Of a stretch of 64,000 nt of DNA, positions 26,631-34,618 are shown one piece after another; within the stretch, counting starts at the first letter, position 1; the number at the start of each line of letters is the position of its first letter. The stretch is from NCBI GenBank assembly GCA_019637795.1, contig JAHBUY010000003.1:629409-693408 (forward strand), given 5' to 3'. The notes beneath the pieces were generated by a model. That model was not told where the DNA came from, did not search any database, and saw only the letters and a list, made by a program, of their open reading frames with translations. A program made the position numbers and the translations under genes. The DNA is from a bacterium (lineage in GTDB: Bacteria > Desulfobacterota > Binatia > HRBIN30 > CADEER01).

Positions 26631-26646
26631 CTCGAACGCGGAACAC
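26631..26646. repeat. target-site duplication, right copy
   Basis: CTCGAACGCGGAACAC, identical to 25194-25209, immediately right of the insertion sequence. Removing one copy plus the element restores an intergenic sequence between the DsbA-like gene and the repeat protein gene. Confidence 0.8.
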
Positions 26647-26730
26647 TGGACCGCGGAGCACCGGCCGCCGATGGGCTGGGAGCAAGGAGCAAGGGATCCC
26701 ATCCGCCCGCGCCTGCGCTATGCTGCGCGC

Positions 26731-27123
26731 ATGCGTGCCGCCCTGACGCTCCCCCTGCTCCTCCTCGCCCCCGCCCTCGCCATGGCCGGCGAGCGGACGG
26801 TGCGGGAGAACGCCTTCAACCGCGGCCAGTACGACATCTACGAGAACGGCAACCGGATCGGCACGGTCCGACCCAACGCCTTCAACGAAGGCCAGTACGA
26901 CGTCTACGATCGCGCCGGTACCCGCACCGAGACCGTGCGCCAGAACCCCTTCACGCCCGACCGCTACGACATCGAGCGCGACGGCCGCCGCACCGGCACC
27001 GTCGAGCGCAACCCCTTCCTGGCCGACCAGTACGACCTCCGCGGCGCCGACGGTCGCCGCGCCGGCACCCTGCGCGCCAACCCGTTCGAACGAGGCACCT
27101 ACGACCTCGACCGCGACCGCTGA
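26731..27123 (+). CDS. small secreted protein made of about five 22-residue repeats
   Basis: 130 aa. Residues 1-20 are a Sec signal (LLLLAPALAMA). The rest is a tandem array with consensus TVRxNPFxxxQYDIYxxxGRRxG: the core words NAFNRGQYDIY, NAFNEGQYDVY, NPFTPDRYDIE, NPFLADQYDLR and NPFERGTYDLD recur every 22-24 residues. The alternating pattern predicts short beta-hairpins, probably a beta-solenoid or beta-propeller-like stack. No Cys or known catalytic motif. The start is chosen at the ATG directly before the signal. Exported; function unknown. It lies between the IS and tRNA-Thr. Confidence 0.8.
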   Translation: MRAALTLPLLLLAPALAMAGERTVRENAFNRGQYDIYENGNRIGTVRPNAFNEGQYDVYDRAGTRTETVRQNPFTPDRYDIERDGRRTGTVERNPFLADQYDLRGADGRRAGTLRANPFERGTYDLDRDR

Positions 27124-27198
27124 CCTGGCTTCCCTCTCCCCGCCGCTTTCGCTATACGGCCGAATCGCGGCCGCACCGGCCGCGGCCCCACCCAATAC

Positions 27199-27271
27199 GC
27201 TGGCGTAGCTCAGTTGGTAGAGCAGCTGATTCGTAATCAGCAGGTCCGCGGTTCGAATCCGCGCGCCAGCT
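27199..27271 (+). tRNA. tRNA-Thr(CGT)
   Basis: A 73-nt cloverleaf. Acceptor GCTGGCG pairs with CGCCAGC, the D-arm is GCTC/GAGC, the anticodon stem is GCTGA/TCAGC with loop TTCGTAA (anticodon CGT), and the T-arm is CGCGG-TTCGAAT-CCGCG. The 3' CCA is not encoded. The gene forms the left border of a small mobile-gene region with an integrase remnant, as expected for a tRNA used as an integration site. Confidence 0.95.
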
Positions 27272-27522
27272 TCTCATCTAGGCCATGTGCCACAAGCGTT
27301 TCCGCAGCTTTCACGCACGCGGGCCCCGAGCGCGCCATCTGGCCGGGTAAGCACTGGGTAAGCACCCGGTCGCACGTCGCGGAGGTAGCGCTGCCACGCG
27401 CCGGCGCCGCCTTGCGGAATCGACTTGAGGCGCAAAAAGTCAGTCGCTGTGCGCCCCGGGGGGTCGCGGTGCGACCTCGGAGATGCGTGACGCGCAGATG
27501 CGAGCACGAGCGGCGCCCCCGG
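27272..27522. other. spacer after tRNA-Thr with a short direct repeat
   Basis: 251 bp with no convincing gene. It contains GGGTAAGCAC twice (27345-27354 and 27356-27365). It lies where an attachment junction would be expected, but no second copy of the tRNA 3' end was found in the window, so no att site can be defined. Confidence 0.4.
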
Positions 27523-27717
27523 TCAGAATTGCTTGGGCAAGCCGGCCTGCTTCAGCACGGCATTCGCCAGGTGGCGCGATTTGATCGCCGCGTCTACGGG
27601 GAAGCGGCGCTTCGTGTGGGGGCTGTACCAGACTTCGTGATCGCCCTTGCCGTGGCGCTCGAAGCTGCAGCCGGCGGCGCGCAGCAGCCGCTTGAGCGCG
27701 GGCGTGTAGTCGGCCAC
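27523..27717 (-). CDS. hicA: HicA-type mRNA interferase toxin
   Basis: 64 aa, the usual size for HicA, with a dsRNA-binding-like fold. Features: LLRAAGCSFERHGKGDHEVW (catalytic His in GDHEVW) and KRRFPVDAAIKSRHLANAVL. GTG at 27717 directly abuts the hicB stop (27718), so the antitoxin is made first and translation is probably coupled. HicA cleaves mRNA when free of HicB. Confidence 0.9.
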   Translation of the reverse strand: MADYTPALKRLLRAAGCSFERHGKGDHEVWYSPHTKRRFPVDAAIKSRHLANAVLKQAGLPKQF

Positions 27718-27975
27718 TCAGGCGATGGCGTGCGCCTGCTCGGCGCGTTCCGCGACGATGCGGAAGCGCGCGGTCGCGGCGGCGGCGGCGGAGCAGGCGC
27801 CGTTCAGCTCCAACAGCTCGGGCACCATGACGCGCAACTTCTCCGCCAGTGCCTCGAAGGTGTCGGCGCCGGTGGCGAGCCCGGGCACGTCATCGCTGGT
27901 CGCCACCCAGACGCCGGCCTCGGCATCCCACTCGGCGGTCACGGTGTAGACTGGCGGCGCATCAGGGTGCGTCAT
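27718..27975 (-). CDS. hicB: HicB-type antitoxin (DUF1902-like)
   Basis: 85 aa with the partial RNase H-like fold of short HicB proteins: VYTVTAEWDAEAGVWVATSD, DVPGLATGADTFEAL, then a C-terminal helix. There is no DNA-binding domain at the C-terminus, as in DUF1902 members. ATG 27975 is preferred to the upstream TTG. It neutralises the adjacent HicA. Confidence 0.85.
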   Translation of the reverse strand: MTHPDAPPVYTVTAEWDAEAGVWVATSDDVPGLATGADTFEALAEKLRVMVPELLELNGACSAAAAATARFRIVAERAEQAHAIA

Positions 27976-28081
27976 TCGCAGCAAGGCTAGCGCCTCCGCG
28001 CCCGCTGGCGCAACGGCATTCGCTTCCCGTGTCGGCGCGGCGCGACCACGCTGCCCTCGGGGTTCGAGCCGTCGGGGCGCG

Positions 28082-28252
28082 CTGGTCCTTCACGGAGACG
28101 AGGCTCTCGCCCTGCACGATGAGGAGCCTGGCGTACATGTGCCGCAGGCCACGGAGCCGGACGCGGCGCAGACCGACCGCGTCCAGGACGCGGGTGAGCT
28201 CCTTCGGCGCACGGCTGCCATCGCCTGGCGTGCCACGGCTGAGAAGATGAAC
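28082..28252 (-). pseudogene. tyrosine recombinase (phage-type integrase) remnant
   Basis: A 57-codon piece of a phage-type integrase C-terminal domain: LTRVLDAVGLRRVRLRGLRH, then MYARLLIVQGESLVSVKDQ. The LRHxxA box with the catalytic Arg-His is still readable. The catalytic Tyr region and everything N-terminal are missing or out of frame, so it is inactive. It points toward tRNA-Thr, fitting a decayed integrative element at that tRNA. The rest of 27976-28418 holds no gene I can support. Confidence 0.75.
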
Positions 28253-28418
28253 GCCGCCGCGATCTCCTCCGCGCCGCTGCCCGGCGGCTCGCAGATCCGC
28301 GACCCGCGCATCCACGACGGCTCCGAGCACTTCGACAACCTGCCGGGACGTCGTGTCACATCACCTGTAATTGAACCGTTGTCGTTGGCTGTGTAGGCTG
28401 ATCAAAAGGGTACACACC

Positions 28419-28667
28419 ATGACTCGCGTCCAGGTTCTGCTCACGGAAGACGCAGACCGGCGCTTGGAAGATCTCGCCGCAACGCGCGGGGAATCGAAGT
28501 CGAGCCTCGTTCGGCGGGCGGTAGATCTGTTGCTGCAACTTGAAGAGCGCGACGACGAGCCGCTGCTGGCGCTGGCTGGGCAGGTGGGACGTGCGGGGAC
28601 GCGCCACGGAGCGCGGGATCACGACCGGCTGTTGGCCGGGGGCGCACGGCGCCGCGGCGCGCGGTGA
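28419..28667 (+). CDS. vapB: ribbon-helix-helix antitoxin (VapB/CopG-like)
   Basis: 82 aa. Residues 1-40 are a ribbon-helix-helix: MTRVQVLLTEDADRRLEDLA (strand and helix 1) and SKSSLVRRAVDLLLQL (helix 2). The C-terminal half is basic and low-complexity. It overlaps nothing but is followed 2 bp later by the ATG of the PIN toxin gene, which is out of frame with the rest of that toxin. Confidence 0.8.
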   Translation: MTRVQVLLTEDADRRLEDLAATRGESKSSLVRRAVDLLLQLEERDDEPLLALAGQVGRAGTRHGARDHDRLLAGGARRRGAR

Positions 28668-28669
28668 CC

Positions 28670-29106
28670 ATGGGACCGCGGGGGTCTTCGTCGACACCGG
28701 GGCCTGGTATGCGCTGCAGGTCAGCGACGACGAATGGCACGAGGCCGCCGTCGGCACACTCCGCGAGCTGGTGGTCTCCCACCACCCGCTGGCGACCAGC
28801 AATCAGGTGATCGGCGAGACCTACACGCTCCTGCGGGTCACGTGCGGGCACACCGCCGCCCTGGCGTTCCTCGACCGGCTGGATGAGTCCCGCAGGGTCG
28901 AGCGCATCTTCGTCGGCAAGGAGCAGGAGGCGCGCGCCTACCGATTGCTGCGCCAGTACACCGATCAGGATTTCAGTTTCGTGGACGCGACGAGCTTCGC
29001 GGTGATGCGCGCCGAGCGCATCCGCCACGCCTTCGCCTTCGACCAGCACTTTGCCGCGGCTGGCTTCACCCGGCTCCCGGTCGACGTGTCCGTCGGCCAG
29101 GTCTGA
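28670..29106 (+). pseudogene. vapC: PIN-domain toxin (VapC-like), apparently frameshifted at the start
   Basis: The PIN body is intact (VFVDTGAWYALQ, SNQVIGETYTLL, FSFVDATSF, AFAFDQHF, giving four acidic sites). However, the natural ATG at 28670, two bases after the antitoxin stop, reads MGPRG and then leaves the frame. One extra G in the run GGGGG (28680-28684) would restore MGPRG-VFVDTGAW exactly. The length, 437 bp, is one short of a multiple of three. Possible explanations are a mutation, slippage-based phase variation, a sequencing error, or an unusual upstream start such as GTG 28591. Confidence 0.7.
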
Positions 29107-29202
29107 TCGGCTTCCGCCCGAGCCGAGCCGCACCGTTCCAATTCCTGCGGACCGGCTCAACATCCTGCGACAGCCAGACTCCTGCCGCGGGGGGCGAGCG
29201 CG

Positions 29203-30003
29203 CTACCGCGCCAGGTACTTCGGGGTGAACATCTCGTCGGGCAGGTCGATGCCGTACTGCACCGTCTTCACGTCGAGGCGGGAGGACGCGCGCTCCCGGA
29301 CGTCCTCCATGGTCTGCCGCATCAGCGTCCACACGCCGTCGACCTGATCGACCTGGTCGATGGTCCACACCTTGGACAGTGTGCCGTCGGGAGCGAAGAA
29401 CTGGCGCCTGAGGATGAGCAGATCCTTGGGATCGAGCGACAGGACCGTCCGGCTGTAGATCCCGTCGGGGTTCTTCGGCCGCGCCTCGACGAGCGTGCAC
29501 GGACGGCCGAGCAGCGTCTCCTCACCCACGACGGCGTAGTCGAAATCGTCCAGCTTCGGCTCGACCAGATCGGACACGTAGAACGTCGAGCCGAGGAACG
29601 GCTGCTTGCGGATCTCCTCGGCGACGAGGATCACCTTCCGACTCGCCGTCACCTTCAGGTACTGCTGGGCCGGTCCGTCGACCGGCTGCAGAAAGAGGAA
29701 GCGCATGCCAGCGAGCTCGCTCGGGGCCGTCACCTCGATGTAGCTGCCGCGCGCGCCGTTCACGATCTTGTTGCTGATCGCCAGCGTCCGCGTCGGCTGT
29801 CCCTTCACGGTCAGGTCCACCGTCGCCTGGCTCGTCTGCTTCGGCAGGGCGTCGAGCACCCGTCGCACCAGGTCGCGCGCCGCGTCGTCGGCACGAACGG
29901 CCCCGCTCCACAACGCGCCGGCGATCGTCGCCGCCAGGGCGGCGCGGCCCATCGGCCGACACCGCATTCGCGCCCGTCGAACCGCCTCGCAACATGCGAC
30001 CAT
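29203..30003 (-). CDS. outer-membrane lipoprotein-sorting protein (LolA-like)
   Basis: 266-aa exported protein. ATG 30003 has a strong AAGGAGG site 5 nt upstream. The signal peptide is long, ending near AVRADD (about residue 40). The body is a LolA/LppX-type half-barrel: TSQATVDLTVKGQ, YIEVTAPSELAGMRFLFLQ and STFYVSDLVEPKLDDFDYAV are typical of the COG2834 group, which usually works with RND-type lipid transporters. No such transporter is adjacent here. It probably carries a lipid or lipoprotein across the periplasm. Confidence 0.85.
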   Translation of the reverse strand: MVACCEAVRRARMRCRPMGRAALAATIAGALWSGAVRADDAARDLVRRVLDALPKQTSQATVDLTVKGQPTRTLAISNKIVNGARGSYIEVTAPSELAGMRFLFLQPVDGPAQQYLKVTASRKVILVAEEIRKQPFLGSTFYVSDLVEPKLDDFDYAVVGEETLLGRPCTLVEARPKNPDGIYSRTVLSLDPKDLLILRRQFFAPDGTLSKVWTIDQVDQVDGVWTLMRQTMEDVRERASSRLDVKTVQYGIDLPDEMFTPKYLAR

Positions 30004-30159
30004 GCCGCCTCCTTTCGCGTCAGTCGTCCACCGATCGACGCCGCGTCGTCAGCCGGGGCTGCGGCGCTCCTAGAGGATCAGGCCCGGTCACACAAGAACT
30101 TCGGGGCGTCCATTGCCCGCGCCGCGCGCCGTCCTTGACCGCTGCCGGCGCTTCGGCGC

Positions 30160-31335
30160 ATGTCCGGCGGCATGAGCCTGTTCGATCGCTACCGCGTCAT
30201 CGACGTCGACGCGCACGTCACGGAGCCGGCCGACGTCTGGACGGCCCGCGTCTCCAGCCGCTGGGGCGACCGCGTGCCGCACGTCGAGCGCCTCGGCGAC
30301 AAGGACGTGTGGATGGTCGCCGGACGTCCGGTCGGCGCCCCCGGCGCCTATTCGATGGCCGGCTTCGACGGCACCATTCCGGAGTTTCCCGACACCTACG
30401 CCGACTGCGCCCCGGCGACCTACGACGCGCAGGCGCGGCTGGCGCACCTCGATCGCGAGGGCCTGTGGGCGCAGGTGCTCTACCCGAACGTCGGCGGCTT
30501 CGGCTCCGCGGGCTTCCTGCAGCTCGAGGAACCGGCGCTGATGCTCGAGTGCGTGCGCGCCTACAACGACTTCCTGATCGACTGGACGAGCGCCGCGCCG
30601 CGGCGGCTGGTGCCGGTGATGGCGACGCCGTTCTGGGACGTCGCCGCCGCCGTCGGCGAGATCGCCCGCTGCGCCGCGCGCGGCCACCGGGCGGTGCTGT
30701 TCTGCAGCCAGCCGCAGGCGTTCGGGCAGCCGGTGCTCGCCGACCGCCACTGGGACCCGATCTGGGCCGCCGCCCAGGAGGCCGGGCTGTCGATCAGCTT
30801 CCACGTCGGCTCCGGCACCATCGGCGGCGACATCTTCGACGATCCCGCCAACATGGGCATCAAGACGGTGTTCGCGCGCAACTCCGCCAACTACTTCCTC
30901 GAGAACACCCGCTGCATCGGCGATCTCACCATGGGGGGCGTCTGCCACCGCTTCCCGCGCCTCCGCTTCGTCTCGGTCGAGAGCGGCGCCGGCTGGATTC
31001 CGTTCGTCCTCGAGGCCTTCGACTGGCAGTGGACCAACGGCGGCGCCTTCCGCGAGCATCCCGACTACGAGCTGCGGCCGAGCGAGTACTTCCGGCGCCA
31101 GATCTTCGGCTGCTTCTGGTTCGAGGAGAGGGGCCTCGCGACGGCGCTCGAGCTGTTCCCCGACAATCTCCTGTACGAGACCGACTTCCCGCACCCGACG
31201 TCGATGGCGCCGGGACCGCAGAGCGCCGCCTCGCCGCCGCGCGCCTACGCCGAGCGGGCGCTGGCGCGGGCGCCCGAGGCGACGGTGCGCAAGGTGCTGC
31301 ACGACAACGCCGCCGCGCTGTACGGCCTGCAGTAA
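30160..31335 (+). CDS. amidohydrolase family protein (amidohydrolase 2 type)
   Basis: 391-aa TIM-barrel metal hydrolase or decarboxylase. Metal ligands are suggested by DVDAHVTEP (about residues 16-24), the His in ISFHVGSG, and the late Asp in YETDFPHPTS. This group includes ACMSD-type decarboxylases and many enzymes linked to CoA-ester catabolism. ATG 30160 or 30172 may be the start. It is followed 4 bp later by the double CoA-transferase and then an enoyl-CoA hydratase, forming a three-gene catabolic operon. Confidence 0.85.
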   Translation: MSGGMSLFDRYRVIDVDAHVTEPADVWTARVSSRWGDRVPHVERLGDKDVWMVAGRPVGAPGAYSMAGFDGTIPEFPDTYADCAPATYDAQARLAHLDREGLWAQVLYPNVGGFGSAGFLQLEEPALMLECVRAYNDFLIDWTSAAPRRLVPVMATPFWDVAAAVGEIARCAARGHRAVLFCSQPQAFGQPVLADRHWDPIWAAAQEAGLSISFHVGSGTIGGDIFDDPANMGIKTVFARNSANYFLENTRCIGDLTMGGVCHRFPRLRFVSVESGAGWIPFVLEAFDWQWTNGGAFREHPDYELRPSEYFRRQIFGCFWFEERGLATALELFPDNLLYETDFPHPTSMAPGPQSAASPPRAYAERALARAPEATVRKVLHDNAAALYGLQ

Positions 31336-31339
31336 CCGC

Positions 31340-33727
31340 GTGTCGAGCGACGCACGGCCGGCGAGCGCGATGCACGGGCTGCGCGACCTGCGGGTGGTCG
31401 ACTTCTCCACCGAGATCGCCGGCCCCTACTGCACCAAGCTGTTCGCCGACGCCGGCGCCGACGTCATCAAGGTCGAGGACGCCGCCGGGGACCCGCTGCG
31501 CCGCTGGTCCGCCTCCGGCGCCGACCGGCGCGGACGCGACGGCGCCCTGTTCCGCTTCCTCAACGCCGGCAAGCGCTCGGTCGTCGGCGGGCTCGACGAC
31601 GCCGCGGTGCGCGATCTCGTCGCCGGCGCCGACCTGGTGGTCGAGAGCTTCGCCCCCGCCGCGACCGACATCCTCGATCTGCCGGCACGACATCCCGGGT
31701 TGACCCTGGTCTCGATTTCTCCCTTCGGCCGCAGCGGGCCGTGGCGCGATCGCCCCGCCACCGAATTCACCATCCAGGCGGAATCGGGCTCGATCGGCAC
31801 CCGCGGCCTCGCCGATCAGGAACCCTTCCAGGCCGGCGGCCGCATCCTCGAGTGGCTGGGCGGCACCTTCGCCGCCGTGGCGGCGCTCGCCGCGGTGCAC
31901 CGGGCGCGGCGCACCGGCCACGGCGAGCACGTCGACTGCTCGCTGCTCGAGGCCATGGCGCTGGCCTCGACCAACTTCCTCGATCTCTTCTGGAGCCTGT
32001 TCGGCCGCCCCGAGCCGCCGGGGCCGGCGCGGACCATCGAGACGCCGTCGATCGAGCCGACCGCCGACGGGCACGTCGGTTTCTGTACCAATTCCGGCCA
32101 GCAGTTCCGCGACTTCCTGGTGCTGATCGAACGCCCCGACCTGCTCGACGATGCGGAGCTGGCGCTGGTCTTCGGGCGCATGCAGCGCTTCCGAGAGTGG
32201 AACGACATCGTCCACGCCTGGACGACGCGACACACCACCGCGGAGATCGTCGCCCGCGCCACGGCGCTGCGCATCCCGGTGGCGCCGATCTGCAACGGCG
32301 AGACGGTGCAGCGGCACGAGCAGTTCGTGGCGCGCGGCGTCTTCGTCCGCGACCCCGAGGACACCTTCACCCATCCGCGCGCGCCCTACGCCATCGACGG
32401 CGAGCGGCCGCGCGCCACGGCGCCGGCGCCACGCCTGGGCGAGCACACGGGCCGCATCGAGCCGCGCCCGCTGCCTCGCCCGACGGCGGACGGGCCGAAG
32501 CCGCCGCCGCTCGCCGGCCTGCGCATTCTCGACCTGACCAACTGGTGGGCCGGGCCGTCGGCGACGCACGTCCTGGCGGCGCTCGGCGCCGATGTCATCC
32601 ACGTCGAGTCGATCCAACGCCCGGACGGCATGCGCTACGCCGGCGGCGCCTTCATGGGGCACGAACGCTGGTGGGAGCACAGCCCCTTCTTCCTGGCGGC
32701 CAACACCAACAAGCGCGGCCTGACACTGAATCTCAACGACCCCGCCGGCCTCGACCTGCTGCTGCGGCTGCTGCGCCGCTCCGACGCCCTGGTGGAGAAC
32801 TTCAGCCCGCGCGTGCTCGACAACTTCGGCCTCACCTGGGAGGCCATCCACGCCGCCAACCCGCGCGCCATCCTCGTCCGCATGCCGGCCTTCGGGCTCT
32901 CCGGACCGTGGCGCGACAACACCGGCTTCGCGCAGACCATGGAGCAGTTGACCGGCCTCGCCTGGGTCACCGGCCATCGCGACGACCAGCCGCGCATCCA
33001 GCGCGGCCCCTGCGATCCCCTGGCCGGCATGCACGCCGCCTTCGCGCTGCTCGTCGCCCTCGCCGAGCGCGAGGTGACCGGCGTCGGCGCGCACGTCGAG
33101 GCGACCATGGTGGAGGGGGCGCTGAACGCCGCCGCCGAGCAGGTGATCGAGCACAGCGCCTACGGCGCCGTTCTGCAACGGGACGGCAATCGCTCGCCCG
33201 CCGCCGCGCCGCAGGGCCTCTACCGCTGCCGCGGCGCCGACGCCTGGCTGGCGCTGTCGGTGGCGACCGACGCCCAGTGGCAGGCGCTGGTCCGCGTCCT
33301 CGGCCGGCCGGCGTGGAGCGGCGACCCGTCGCTGCGGACGCGCCCCGGGCGGCGCGCGGCGCACGACCGCATCGATCGCGAGCTGCGGCGGTGGACGGCG
33401 GACCGCGACCTCGCCGCGACCGTCGCGCTGCTGATCGCCGCTGGCGTGCCGGCCGGCGCGGTCGCCGACCCGCGGGAGATCAGCCGCCACCCGCAGTTGG
33501 CGGCGCGCGGCTTCTTCGAGCCGTGCGCGCATCCGATCGCCGGCACCCACCCGATCCCCACCGTGCCGTTCCGCTTCGCCGGCGTGGCGCGCTGGCTGCA
33601 CGCCCCGGCGCCAACCCTCGGCCAGCACAACCGCGAGATCCTGTCCGAGCTGCTCGCGCTCGACGACGACGCCATCGCCGCGCTCGCCGCCGCCGGCGTC
33701 ATCGGCGAGCGCCCACAGGGAGCCTGA
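31340..33727 (+). CDS. tandem double-domain CaiB/BaiF CoA-transferase
   Basis: 795 aa made of two complete class III CoA-transferase modules, residues about 10-385 and 390-795, each starting with the family N-terminus (LRDLRVVDFSTEIAGPYC; LAGLRILDLTNWWAGPSA). The second module keeps the catalytic Asp in GPCDPLAGMH. In the first the aligned position is Glu (RILEWLGG), so only one site may be fully active. Single-domain enzymes form interlocked dimers; this fusion could be a covalent heterodimer. The start is GTG 31340 or ATG 31370. It sits in an operon with an amidohydrolase and an enoyl-CoA hydratase. Confidence 0.92.
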   Translation: MSSDARPASAMHGLRDLRVVDFSTEIAGPYCTKLFADAGADVIKVEDAAGDPLRRWSASGADRRGRDGALFRFLNAGKRSVVGGLDDAAVRDLVAGADLVVESFAPAATDILDLPARHPGLTLVSISPFGRSGPWRDRPATEFTIQAESGSIGTRGLADQEPFQAGGRILEWLGGTFAAVAALAAVHRARRTGHGEHVDCSLLEAMALASTNFLDLFWSLFGRPEPPGPARTIETPSIEPTADGHVGFCTNSGQQFRDFLVLIERPDLLDDAELALVFGRMQRFREWNDIVHAWTTRHTTAEIVARATALRIPVAPICNGETVQRHEQFVARGVFVRDPEDTFTHPRAPYAIDGERPRATAPAPRLGEHTGRIEPRPLPRPTADGPKPPPLAGLRILDLTNWWAGPSATHVLAALGADVIHVESIQRPDGMRYAGGAFMGHERWWEHSPFFLAANTNKRGLTLNLNDPAGLDLLLRLLRRSDALVENFSPRVLDNFGLTWEAIHAANPRAILVRMPAFGLSGPWRDNTGFAQTMEQLTGLAWVTGHRDDQPRIQRGPCDPLAGMHAAFALLVALAEREVTGVGAHVEATMVEGALNAAAEQVIEHSAYGAVLQRDGNRSPAAAPQGLYRCRGADAWLALSVATDAQWQALVRVLGRPAWSGDPSLRTRPGRRAAHDRIDRELRRWTADRDLAATVALLIAAGVPAGAVADPREISRHPQLAARGFFEPCAHPIAGTHPIPTVPFRFAGVARWLHAPAPTLGQHNREILSELLALDDDAIAALAAAGVIGERPQGA

Positions 33728-33732
33728 TCCGC

Positions 33733-34503
33733 ATGCGCGACATCGACCTCGGCACGTCGTTTCTGAAGGCCCACGTCGCGGAGCGCGTGTTGCACGTGCG
33801 CATCGACCGCGCCGACAAGCGCAACGCGATCACCCAGGACATGTACCGGGGCCTGAAGCGCGCCGCGATCCTCGCCGACGGCGAGCCGGAGGTCGACGTC
33901 CTCTGCCTCACCGGCAGCGGCGACGCGTTCGCCGTCGGCGGCGACATGAGCGGCGAGAGCGAGCATCCCGAGGAGCTGGCGCAGGAGCTCGACCCCACCG
34001 ACCACTTCCCGTTCCGCCAGCTCGAGCAGTGCCGCAAGGTGGTGTGCGCCGCCGTCAACGGCCTCTGTCACGCCGGCGGGCTCAACCTCGTCCTGTTCAG
34101 CGACCTCAGCATCGCCTCCGACCGGGCGACCTTCCGCGCTCCCGAGCTGCGGCGCGGCGTCCCCGATCCCTGGATCGCGGCCCGCCTCGCCGAATACGTC
34201 GGCCTCGGCAAGGCGAAGTACCTGCTGTTCACCGGCGCGCTGCTCGACGCCCACCAGGCCGCCGCGCTCGGGCTGGTCGGCACGGTCGTCCCGCACGCCG
34301 ACTTCGCGGCCGAGCTCGCCTGGACGCTCGAGCAGATCCGCCGCACCGGCCCGAAGTCGCGCGCCGCGGTGAAGGACGACCTCAACCGCCGCCTGCCGGC
34401 GCCCGACGTCAACCTGTTCCGCCGCGCCATCATGTCGCCGGAGATGGCCGAGGGCTTCCAGGCCTTCCTCGAGAAGCGCCCGCCCAATTGGCCGCGCGAC
34501 TGA
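33733..34503 (+). CDS. enoyl-CoA hydratase/isomerase family protein
   Basis: 256-aa crotonase, full family length. Oxyanion-hole segments are FAVGGDMSG and NGLCHAGGLNLVL, and RIDRADKRNAIT is near the N-terminus. The usual catalytic Glu positions read APELRRGVPDPW, where one Glu is kept. Gly142-type backbone features are intact. It starts 5 bp after the double CoA-transferase. Likely hydrates or isomerises the enoyl-CoA formed in this pathway. Confidence 0.9.
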   Translation: MRDIDLGTSFLKAHVAERVLHVRIDRADKRNAITQDMYRGLKRAAILADGEPEVDVLCLTGSGDAFAVGGDMSGESEHPEELAQELDPTDHFPFRQLEQCRKVVCAAVNGLCHAGGLNLVLFSDLSIASDRATFRAPELRRGVPDPWIAARLAEYVGLGKAKYLLFTGALLDAHQAAALGLVGTVVPHADFAAELAWTLEQIRRTGPKSRAAVKDDLNRRLPAPDVNLFRRAIMSPEMAEGFQAFLEKRPPNWPRD

Positions 34504-34525
34504 CGCGCCGCGCGCGAGACGTCGG

Positions 34526-34598
34526 GCACGGGCGGGCGGCGCCAGGCCCGGCCCCGCTCCCGCGCCCGACCGTGGCGCCTGGACCGGCGTGCCCGTGC
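34526..34598. terminator. inverted repeat between convergent genes
   Basis: GCACGGGC (34526-34533) pairs with GCCCGTGC (34591-34598), and inside it GGCGCCAGGC pairs partly with GCGCCTGG (34575-34582). Placed between the hydratase and the convergent gene at 34619, it may terminate both. Confidence 0.4.
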
Positions 34599-34618
34599 TG
34601 CCGCCGCGGATCGTCCGC

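Noticed and set aside
27199-29106. A complete prophage or integrative element at tRNA-Thr
   Set aside because: Only a 57-codon integrase piece remains. No structural, replication or excision genes and no second attachment repeat were seen.
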